A stretch of 64,000 nt of DNA from the NCBI GenBank assembly GCA_964553925.1, contig CAZKNR010000128.1:1-64000 (forward strand), given 5' to 3'. Source of the DNA: DAISKN01 sp964553925. GTDB lineage: Bacteria > Acidobacteriota > Vicinamibacteria > Marinacidobacterales > SMYC01. The notes under the pieces are model-generated. The model saw only the letters and a program-made list of their open reading frames with translations. It was not told the DNA's origin and did no database searches. This document shows positions 51,030 to 58,377 of this stretch, in pieces (within the stretch, counting starts at the first letter, position 1; the number at the start of each line of letters is the position of its first letter). The translations under genes were made by a program, and so were the position numbers.

Positions 51030-53897
51030 TTAGAACTGGAAGCGAACGCCGAGCTTGAGGACGCGCGGATCCAGAGCGGCGATGATGTTGTTGAAGGTCC
51101 TCCCGGACGTGATGAAGAAGTTCGCCTCCGTGTTGGAGTTCATCACGTTGTAGACGTCGACGAGGCCGCTGAGCTTGTAGCCGCTACCGAAGGTAAAGCC
51201 CTTTTCCACGCGGATATCGACGAGGGTGACCCTGTCGGAGTAGTTGTTGTTGATGTCCTCGAGGAAGACCGACTGGGTTCCCGAGCCGGGCACCGCGACC
51301 GGGTAGATGACCGCCCAGGGCCAGCCGCTCTGCATCCGCAGGTTCGCGGACAGAGCGATGTCCTTGGGCAGGACGTAGCGGCCGAGGAGACGGAAGTTCC
51401 AGTTCGAGCTGTCCTGGATGTTGTCGACCGACGGGTTGTGATTCTGCCAGAAGAGGACCGAGATCGGATCCGCGACGAGCGGGCTGGTGCTGACCGCCGC
51501 GGCCCGGCGGCGCTCGTTCCTCAACTGGTAGTCGAAGCTCGTCTGGACGAAGAAGTCCTCGGTGAACCGTCGCTGAAACGCGATCTGGAACGTGTCGTAG
51601 TTGTCGTCGTCGTACCCACCGGGGAACGTGTCGATGTTCGGCGCCTGCGCGTTGGCCGACGCATCCGGCACGCGCTCCAGACTGAGCGTCTGACCCGCGA
51701 ACTGGCCGGGACAGCCGGTGCAGGTCGTGGTGAACGGAACTCCCCTCTCGAGAAGCGGGATCACCTGCGCGCGGTTCCAGGTGCCGAAGTCGTTCCGGAG
51801 CTGCTTTTTCACGTAAGAGAATCGCAGCGACGTGTCGGGCATGAGCTCATGCTCCACCGAGGCGCTGAACTCGTCGGCGTACGAAGGGGTCATGTTCGGG
51901 TTCACCGGGGTTCCCTGGGCGTTCGCAAGGCTCGATCCCACCGTGCCCGTCTGGCCGACTCGTGTCCCGAGCTCGCTGTCGCCGTCATAGAGCCCGTTCC
52001 GGTTCGGATCGAGGAACTGGTAGGTCACGGTCGCGACACCCGCGGGGTTCCCGGTCGAAAGCCGGTCGGCGATGTTCTGGAAGTAGCGCCCGTAATGGCC
52101 TTTCAGGATGGTCTTTCCGGTTCCCGCGAGGTCATAGGTGACGCCTAGACGAGGAGCGAAGTTGTTCCAGGTGAGCAGATTCTGGCCCTCGATCGTCCCC
52201 GCGGGGAAGAACTGGGTGAGCTCCGGATTGAGCTCGGAGCTCTCGTAGGCGGCCGTTTGACGATGGAACCGGAATCCCAGGTTCAGCGTCATCCGGTCGT
52301 TCGGCGCCCAGGTGTCCTGAATGAAGAACGCGGTGTGGGTGTTGCGGTTGTCGTTCTGGTTCGCGCCGTCGGCTTTCACGTTGAAGAAGCGAATCTCGTT
52401 CACGTTGAACGGCCGTCCCAGGTTGCTGTTGTCCATGTAGCGGGTCGAGCCCGAGTTCGAGTTGAACCCGTACTGCGACGAGTCGATCTGCCAGTCAAAA
52501 CCGATCTTCCAGTCATGGCTTCCGCCCATGTTGGGCATGTAGTAGTTCGTGGTCGCCGTGACCTGGGGCTTCCAGCGGTCGAAGGTGAATGGCGGGCCGG
52601 CGGTGGGACCGACGTTCCATCCCGCGCCGCTCTGGCTGTTGTTCGAGATGTCGAACCGAGGCGGGTCGACGTCAGGATCGACCTTCGGCACCATGGGCCA
52701 GCCGAAGCCGAAGTGCTTGAGCTGGAAGTTCGTGAACATCCGGTCGCTCCAGACTCGCTGCCACTCGGCCTTGTGCACCCAGGACCAGCTGTCCTGCGAG
52801 AGCACCGCATCGGGCTCGATGGCCGCAGAGAGACCCCGGTTCGGCTTCTGCTTCAGGCCCCACTGGCTGTAGCCGATGAACTGGTCTTTTGGGGTGAGCT
52901 GGAACGTGACCTTGCCGCCGTAGCCGTAGAAGTTCCCGATGTCGGTCGCCACGTCGATCGGGACTCCGGAGATCGCCTTGTCGATCCGGAACCGGTTGAA
53001 GAAACCGTAAAACCAGGCCTTGTCCTTCACGATGGGACCGCCGGCATCGGCGTGGATCTCGTAGAAGATCAGGTTCGGGTTTCCGGTGTAACCGCGAGCC
53101 GCCGTCTCCTCGTCGAGGTTGTCGGCGACGAAGCTGTCGCCCTCGTAGTCCGCGTGAAACAGGCTGGAGAAGTCGTTACCCCCGCTCTTCATGGTCATCA
53201 TGACGAAAGAGCCGGGCGCCGTCATCTCGACGTCGCCGCCGGCGGCCGTCGTCGTGAACTCCTCGACGGAGTAGTAGTCGTAGTAGAAGCCCGTTCCGCC
53301 GGTGCCCTCGGTCGAGTCGACGCCGTCGGAGAGGACACGGTTCTGGTTGCGAATGCCGAAGCTCTCGTAGCCCACCTGCTGGCTCTTGTGGCTTCCGCCG
53401 ACGTCATAGCCCCGCATACGCACGCCGGGGGTTTGGCTCAGCACCGCCCAGACGTCGGTCGCGCCCGGAACGTCCTGAAGCTGCGCGACCCCGAACTCGT
53501 TGCTGAGAGCGGTGTTGCGAACGTCGACGACGGGCGACTCACCGGTGACGGTGATCGTCTCGGCGACCGTCGCCACATCGAGCCCGGCGTCCACGGTGAT
53601 GGTCCGCGTCCCGCCGACGATGATGCCCTCGCGGTTCAGGGTTTGGAACCCCGCGAGCTCGAACATGAGATTGTACGATGCAGGCCGCAGCGCTCGGAAC
53701 CGGTAGGTCCCGTCGTCCACGGTCACCGCCGTCTGCGCACCGAGAACGGCTTCACCGCTTAGAGTCACGCTGACGCCCGGGAGCACCAGCCCCTGCGCGT
53801 CCGTGACTTTCCCTTCGATCGCGCCAGTCGTCTGCGCGAAAGCCCCCGAAGCGAGGCCGAGCGCCACGACCGGCAGCACAAATAAGAGTCGACGCAT
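51030..53897 (-). CDS. TonB-dependent receptor, Oar-like (paralogue 2)
   Basis: The 955-residue outer membrane receptor has the same layout as paralogue 1: signal peptide MRRLLFVLPVVALGLASGAFA, CarboxypepD_reg domain (GAIEGKVTDAQGLVLPGVSVTL), plug and barrel ending VRFQF. Long stretches are near-identical, for example LSQTPGVRMRGYDVGGSHKS and HYGRY. ATG 53897 is chosen because AGGAGG is about 10 bases before it; ATG 53906 would be only one base from that site. It has its own sigma-54 promoter and a terminator facing the opposite gene. The ligand is unknown. Confidence 0.93.
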   Translation of the reverse strand: MRRLLFVLPVVALGLASGAFAQTTGAIEGKVTDAQGLVLPGVSVTLSGEAVLGAQTAVTVDDGTYRFRALRPASYNLMFELAGFQTLNREGIIVGGTRTITVDAGLDVATVAETITVTGESPVVDVRNTALSNEFGVAQLQDVPGATDVWAVLSQTPGVRMRGYDVGGSHKSQQVGYESFGIRNQNRVLSDGVDSTEGTGGTGFYYDYYSVEEFTTTAAGGDVEMTAPGSFVMMTMKSGGNDFSSLFHADYEGDSFVADNLDEETAARGYTGNPNLIFYEIHADAGGPIVKDKAWFYGFFNRFRIDKAISGVPIDVATDIGNFYGYGGKVTFQLTPKDQFIGYSQWGLKQKPNRGLSAAIEPDAVLSQDSWSWVHKAEWQRVWSDRMFTNFQLKHFGFGWPMVPKVDPDVDPPRFDISNNSQSGAGWNVGPTAGPPFTFDRWKPQVTATTNYYMPNMGGSHDWKIGFDWQIDSSQYGFNSNSGSTRYMDNSNLGRPFNVNEIRFFNVKADGANQNDNRNTHTAFFIQDTWAPNDRMTLNLGFRFHRQTAAYESSELNPELTQFFPAGTIEGQNLLTWNNFAPRLGVTYDLAGTGKTILKGHYGRYFQNIADRLSTGNPAGVATVTYQFLDPNRNGLYDGDSELGTRVGQTGTVGSSLANAQGTPVNPNMTPSYADEFSASVEHELMPDTSLRFSYVKKQLRNDFGTWNRAQVIPLLERGVPFTTTCTGCPGQFAGQTLSLERVPDASANAQAPNIDTFPGGYDDDNYDTFQIAFQRRFTEDFFVQTSFDYQLRNERRRAAAVSTSPLVADPISVLFWQNHNPSVDNIQDSSNWNFRLLGRYVLPKDIALSANLRMQSGWPWAVIYPVAVPGSGTQSVFLEDINNNYSDRVTLVDIRVEKGFTFGSGYKLSGLVDVYNVMNSNTEANFFITSGRTFNNIIAALDPRVLKLGVRFQF

Positions 53898-53985
53898 GAT
53901 TTCCATTCCTCCTAAATTCGTCCCTGAAAGACCGCCGTCAGGGGCGAAAGCGTTGGGCACCGGGACCGGCGGCGCTCTGGTATAT

Positions 53986-54001
53986 AGCAAGCGATATGCC
54001 A
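53986..54001 (-). promoter_or_regulatory. Sigma-54 (-24/-12) promoter of TonB receptor 2
   Basis: On the minus strand TGGCATATCGCTTGCT keeps the essential GG and GC dinucleotides with the correct 10-base spacing and matches the RpoN consensus except at two positions. Transcription would start near 53975, giving a leader of about 77 bases. A sigma-70 reading (TTGAAT-18-TATATA) overlaps it and is the alternative. Confidence 0.62.
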
Positions 54002-54087
54002 GAGATTCAAAGGCGGGCCTCGAACTTAAGGCATTGAATAACCTGAAGTTGCACAGAGGCAAAAAAGGGGGGGCTTACGGGAATGAT

Positions 54088-54100
54088 TCGGATATTCCGA
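54088..54100. promoter_or_regulatory. Palindrome upstream of the sigma-54 promoter
   Basis: TCGGATATTCCGA is a perfect 5+5 inverted repeat about 87 bases upstream of the -24 element of TonB receptor 2. The distance suits an enhancer site for an RpoN activator, but no matching site was found at paralogue 1. Confidence 0.3.
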
Positions 54101-54116
54101 TCTCCGGATCCGTGAT

Positions 54117-54902
54117 TCAATTTGTTGGATCTATGACCCGCCATTCCCGGAGAAGTCCCCGCGCTTTCTGAAGGTCTTCCGCCGTAGCGACCGTCGGGGG
54201 CTTCCCGCACGAACCGCTCGAGGTAGAAGATGGCCTCCTGACGGGAGCGGTCGGAAAAAGCTCGAGCGGATTCAACATCGCATCGAACTGTGTCGAGCTC
54301 GAGGGCACGCTCGAGGTGCCGCACCGCCCCCGCCCCGTCCCCGCGCGCGAGAGCGAGGGACCCGAGGTTGTTCAACGCGCTCGCGGAGCTCGGATCGAGC
54401 TCGAGCACACGCGCGAATTCCCTCTCGGCGTCTTCGGTTCGCCCCATCCGCGCGTAGGCCACTCCGAGATAGTTGTGCGCTTCCGCGAAGTCGGGGTGGT
54501 CGGACGCGAGGCCCTCGAGGAGCGCGAGCGCACGAGGTAGATCCGAGACCTCCATCAAGTACGAGCCGAGGAAGAAGCGAGAGATCGGTGACGCCTCTCG
54601 ACGCGGCCTCTTCGAGAACCCGCACGGCTTCGGGGGTCCTTCCGAGCTGAAGGAGCGCGTAGGCAAGCTTCTGGTAGGCGAAGGACGAACGCGGTTGCTT
54701 CTCGAGGATCTCGCGCAGGGGCGCGAGCGCTTCCTCCGTCGGGCCATCCTGGAACCGATCGCTCGCCTCGTCGTGCATTGCCACGAAGGCAATGAGCCGT
54801 TTTGGGTCGTGTACGTCGTCTTGCGCTCGCGGGCGGTAGGCGCGACGAGATACCCAGGCTCTCGAGCCTCTTCATCGTCTCCTCATTGGCCGAAGTGCTC
54901 AA
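54117..54902 (-). pseudogene. Decayed TPR region of a phosphatase-fold/TPR protein
   Basis: Read with at least three frameshifts, the minus strand gives the second half of a protein like that at 60270-62435: NEETMKRLESLG, then DVHDPKRLIAFVAMHDEAS, then TEEALAPLREILEKQPRSS, then ALALLEGLASDHPDFAEAHN, then EFARVLELDPSSASALNNLG, and finally LQKARGLLREWRVIDPTN before the stop. The catalytic domain is missing altogether. Each piece aligns in order with the intact paralogue, so this is a relic of a third copy. Confidence 0.75.
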
Positions 54903-55036
54903 TGGAGCCGCCCCCTGGGGCTCGCCCGGAGGCCCGTCGTCCTGGCCGACGTGGTGCGGCTCTGCTCCAAGAACGCCCTTTGACTCCGAGGTCGAAGAAG
55001 AGCGACGTTGAGGTTTTGGGACAGCTTCGTCTTCAT
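54899..55036 (-). other. Possible small ORF (45 aa) coupled to the deiminase gene
   Basis: The ATG at 55036 overlaps the deiminase stop as TGATG and opens a 45-codon frame starting MKTKLSQNLNVALL and ending in an arginine-rich tail. The overlap and start are gene-like, but the C-terminal half looks like random high-GC sequence and it runs into the pseudogene. It may be the stub of a gene lost with the decay of this region. Confidence 0.2.
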
Positions 55037-56118
55037 CAAGACAGCACGTTCACGATGCAGTGAGTGTTGCCTCCGAGGGCATGAGTGACGTCGCGGAGCG
55101 GGCTCGGCTCGTAGCCCAGCTCGCGGTAGAGGTCGAACGCGACCGCTGCTTTGCCGCGGAGCGCTCTGCGGTCCACGACCGTCGCGTCTTCGCTCAACTC
55201 CCCGGGGAAGACCGGCAGCAGAACTCTCTTCCTTCCCGCCTCGCGGTCGAAGAAGGGCACGACGTTGACGGAGGAGCGGTAGCGCTCGAGATCCGACGCC
55301 TGGTGGTCGATAAACGAGACACGATAACCGAGCCCGCGGAGCTGGTCGGCGTAGTACCGGAGCTGCCGCGCTTCGGTCTCGAGACCGCCGCCCTCGAGCC
55401 GGCACGCGACCGCGATCCGGTTCTCAAGAATGACGAAGGCCTGGTCGATGTGCTGGAGAAGCGGCGTCTGCGCCTCCTTCCCCATCTCGACGATTTCGAT
55501 ACCGCCGAACGTCGCGGCGACGTCGTCGAGCACCTGGCGCCGGGAGAGGGTCTCACCCGAGGCGGCGATAGTTCTCGAAATGTCGTTGCTGCCCACGAGA
55601 ACAAGGCTCCTGTCGAACGCCAGATTTCCACCCTCGAAGACGAACGGAGCTTCAATAACGGACTCTGCTCCAAAGACGATCTCGGCCACGCGCTTGCGAT
55701 CGGCGGACATCTTTCTCGGGAGACCCATGGAGTTGGGCATCCTCCGGGCGACGAGGAAACGCTCTCGCCCTTCGAGGACGATGGACTCTCCGAGGTCCTG
55801 CGCCCAGAGCTCGATCTCGATCGCGGGGTCGTCCACGAGGTGAAGGCTCGCACCTTCGAATCCTGGCGGCTCTCGTCTCGCGACGATATCGACCGTCGTA
55901 TAAGAAGGTAGGACGTTCCGTAGATCCCGAAAGGCGACCTCGAGGAACCGAGCAAGGGCCGCGGGATCGGTATCGCCCGAGGCATCGGGAAGGCAAACGA
56001 GCGCTCTCGAGAGCGTCCTTTCGTACTCGGGCCGCACCGGCGGCCTTTCGAGCCCCGGGAGCCGCAGAAGCGAAGCGGCGCCCATCCCGAGGATCTCCCG
56101 GCGGGTCATCTCGACCAT
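55036..56118 (-). CDS. Agmatine deiminase/guanidine-modifying (pentein) superfamily protein
   Basis: The 360-residue protein has the pentein catalytic set: an acidic motif in IELWAQDLGES, FEGGNLAFD, a histidine in LLQHIDQAFVIL, and the C-terminal nucleophile Cys in GGNTHCIVNVL. These correspond to agmatine deiminase or porphyromonas-type peptidylarginine deiminase. The N-terminus (MTRREILGMGAASLLRLPG) resembles a twin-arginine signal, so it may be exported. Agmatine-specific context genes such as aguB are absent, so the substrate is left open. Start ATG 56118, with ATG 56109 also possible. It diverges from the cytochrome gene with about 58 bases between starts. Confidence 0.78.
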   Translation of the reverse strand: MVEMTRREILGMGAASLLRLPGLERPPVRPEYERTLSRALVCLPDASGDTDPAALARFLEVAFRDLRNVLPSYTTVDIVARREPPGFEGASLHLVDDPAIEIELWAQDLGESIVLEGRERFLVARRMPNSMGLPRKMSADRKRVAEIVFGAESVIEAPFVFEGGNLAFDRSLVLVGSNDISRTIAASGETLSRRQVLDDVAATFGGIEIVEMGKEAQTPLLQHIDQAFVILENRIAVACRLEGGGLETEARQLRYYADQLRGLGYRVSFIDHQASDLERYRSSVNVVPFFDREAGRKRVLLPVFPGELSEDATVVDRRALRGKAAVAFDLYRELGYEPSPLRDVTHALGGNTHCIVNVLS

Positions 56119-56176
56119 CGAAGCGGAGTCTAGCCCAAGTGGTAGCGGCCGAGCCTTTGCGCTACTGTTTCTCTTG

Positions 56177-58087
56177 ATGCTGGCATCGTTGCTCCTGCTT
56201 CTGGCCGCGGCCTCGCCCGGCTACGTTGGGGCGAAGGCCTGCCTCGGCTGCCACGCCGACGTCTACACCCATTGGAACGCCTCCCGGCACAGCAAGATGG
56301 TGCGCCCGGCAAGCCCGGAGGGAGTACGCGGCGACTTCTCGGTGAAAGAGGCCACGCTTCGGGACGAAACCTACCGTTTCGAAGCAAGAGACGGTAAGTA
56401 TTTCATCACCGAGTCCAAGCTCCTGGGAAAGAAGACCCGCCACCGCATTCTCTACACCCTCGGAAACCGCCGGATCCAGCATTACCTCACGAGGCTCGAG
56501 GATGGCCGGATCGTGGTCCTTCCGCCGTCCTGGGACGTGCTCCGCAAGGAGTGGTTCCACAACATGGAGATCGTGGGCCCGGACCCCGAGACCGGTGTCG
56601 CGGTCCAGGTCTGGAACCTGAACTGCTTCGGCTGCCACGTCAGCCAGGAGGAGCGGAACTTCGACCTCGAGACCCGGACGTACGACACCGATTGGGTCGA
56701 CTTCGGAACGAGCTGCGAGCGCTGCCACGGACCGGGGAGCGATCACGTGGATCTCTATACGAACCTTGAGGGCGCCAAGGCGGATACGGGAGACAGCGCC
56801 ATCGTCGTCCAGACCCGGCTCGACCCCGCACGAAGCACCATGGTCTGCGGCCAGTGTCACTCGCTCCGGGACGCGATCTCGCTCGACTTCGTCGCCGGAG
56901 CGAATTACTACGACTTCTTCTTCCCGCAGCTCGAGTACGGTCTGCCGCAGGACCACGACCCCGCCTGGTACCTCGACGGTTCGACACGGCGCTTTTCCAA
57001 CGACACGCTCGGTCTGTGGCTCAGCCGCTGCTTTCTCGAGGGCGGGGTCACCTGCGTCGATTGCCACACCGACCCCCACGACACCGAGATCGAGAAGAAC
57101 GCAGGGATCCGGCCCGCGGCAAGCGCCATTTGTACGCGTTGCCACGAGGCGATCGGAAACGATGTCGCCGCGCACAGCCGCCACCCGGAGGCGAGCGCGG
57201 GAAGCTCCTGCGTCGAGTGCCACATGCCGCGAAGCGTCGTCAGCATCAAGGCAAAGATCCGCGATCATGGAATCAGCCTTCCCGCCCCCGAGAACACCGA
57301 GCGCCACGGAATCCCGAACGCCTGCAACAACTGCCACGAGGACCGGACGCCCTCCTGGGCGGCGGCGACGCTCGATACCTGGTTCCCCGGAAGCCGCACC
57401 CGCCGCCAGAAGCTCCTGGATCGAGCGGACACTTTCAGTCGGGCAAAAGCGGGAAACGATCCGGAGGTCGTTGCTCAGCTCGTGGCGCTCGCAGCGAACG
57501 AGTCGGAGCCTCCGCTCATTCGGGCGAACGCAGTCGGCTATCTTGGAAGCTTTCCGTCGGATCCCAGAGTCCAGCCGGCGCTCTTACGGGCGTTCGGCTC
57601 GAACGAGCCCGTCATCCGCGCCATCGCCATGCCCCAGATCGGAAAACTCAAGCCCTCGCGGGTCGAGAGCGTTACCCCGTTCCTGGTAAGGGCCCTCGAC
57701 GATGAAATGGCGACCGTTCGCATGGGCGCCGCGTTCGCTCTCATGAGTCTCGGAGTCCAGACCCTCGAAGGAGAGGCGAACCTGAAATTCGACGCCGCGA
57801 AAAAGATCTACGCCGAGCGCGCCGCGACGTCTCCCGATCACGCCCCGACGCAGCTCGCCCTCGGAAAGTTCCACGTACTGAACCACGATCTCGCTTCCGC
57901 CGCGGCGGCCTTCGCGGCGAGTCTGAAACTCGACCCCGGTCAGAAGGACGCAATGTACTACCAAGCGATCGCCCGCCTGGGGGAGGGCCGAGTCGAGGAA
58001 GCGCGGCGGCTTCTCGAAGCGGTGGACGAGAAGAGCGACTTCCACCAGGCCGCCCGCGCCCTCCTCGCTACCTTGCCGAAGCGGTAG
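56177..58087 (+). CDS. Octahaem c-type cytochrome with HEAT/TPR C-terminus
   Basis: The 636-residue exported protein has a signal peptide (MLASLLLLLAAASPG) and eight CxxCH haem motifs beginning at residues 22, 150, 180, 224, 293, 319, 345 and 383. The first, KACLGCHADVYTHWNASRHSKM in outline, is typical of cytochrome c554-like/doxX-type families. Residues from about 410 form HEAT-like helices (PPLIRANAVGYLGSFPSD, IRAIAMPQIGKL), and the end is a pair of TPRs (APTQLALGKFHVLNHDLASAAAAF). It is probably a periplasmic electron carrier or multihaem oxidoreductase. Start ATG 56177, with a TTG one codon earlier. Confidence 0.88.
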   Translation: MLASLLLLLAAASPGYVGAKACLGCHADVYTHWNASRHSKMVRPASPEGVRGDFSVKEATLRDETYRFEARDGKYFITESKLLGKKTRHRILYTLGNRRIQHYLTRLEDGRIVVLPPSWDVLRKEWFHNMEIVGPDPETGVAVQVWNLNCFGCHVSQEERNFDLETRTYDTDWVDFGTSCERCHGPGSDHVDLYTNLEGAKADTGDSAIVVQTRLDPARSTMVCGQCHSLRDAISLDFVAGANYYDFFFPQLEYGLPQDHDPAWYLDGSTRRFSNDTLGLWLSRCFLEGGVTCVDCHTDPHDTEIEKNAGIRPAASAICTRCHEAIGNDVAAHSRHPEASAGSSCVECHMPRSVVSIKAKIRDHGISLPAPENTERHGIPNACNNCHEDRTPSWAAATLDTWFPGSRTRRQKLLDRADTFSRAKAGNDPEVVAQLVALAANESEPPLIRANAVGYLGSFPSDPRVQPALLRAFGSNEPVIRAIAMPQIGKLKPSRVESVTPFLVRALDDEMATVRMGAAFALMSLGVQTLEGEANLKFDAAKKIYAERAATSPDHAPTQLALGKFHVLNHDLASAAAAFAASLKLDPGQKDAMYYQAIARLGEGRVEEARRLLEAVDEKSDFHQAARALLATLPKR

Positions 58088-58127
58088 GAATGAGCAAGAC
58101 AAAGTACATCCAAAGTCTCGCGAACTG

Positions 58128-58268
58128 ATGTCCGACGCGTCCGATTTATCCGAGGTGCCAGAAATTACGACGGAGCAACTTGCCGGTGCGCGAGTGCGAC
58201 TCGATCTAAAAGACGTGCCCCAAGGGAAGACCCGCGTCACGTCCGACCTGACACGACCTCATAGGTGA
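58128..58268 (+). pseudogene. Remnant of a BrnA-like (CopG) antitoxin
   Basis: A 46-codon frame starts MSDASDLSEVPEITTEQLAGARVR and continues LKDVPQGKTRVTSDL before ending. The pattern I/V-P-x-x-T-x-E-Q-L-A...L-K-x-V-P-x-x-K-T-x-V-T is that of BrnA-type antitoxins, which should go on with the ribbon-helix-helix part; that part is missing. No BrnT-like toxin is adjacent. The 290-base gap 58088-58377 otherwise holds only a minus-strand in-frame stretch behind the ASPIC/UnbV stop. Confidence 0.4.
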
Positions 58269-58377
58269 AGCCTTCCCGAGCCGACTCCTCATCCACGAAG
58301 ACTCTCTTGACGGGATCTTCGGTGGTCTGGACGGAGATCCGTCTTGGCGAAGGGGAAAGCGTATGAGGAGCGAAATT

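Noticed and set aside
55036..56118. Naming the pentein-fold gene aguA (agmatine deiminase)
   Set aside because: The catalytic residues fit the superfamily, but the exported-type N-terminus and lack of polyamine genes do not support a specific substrate.
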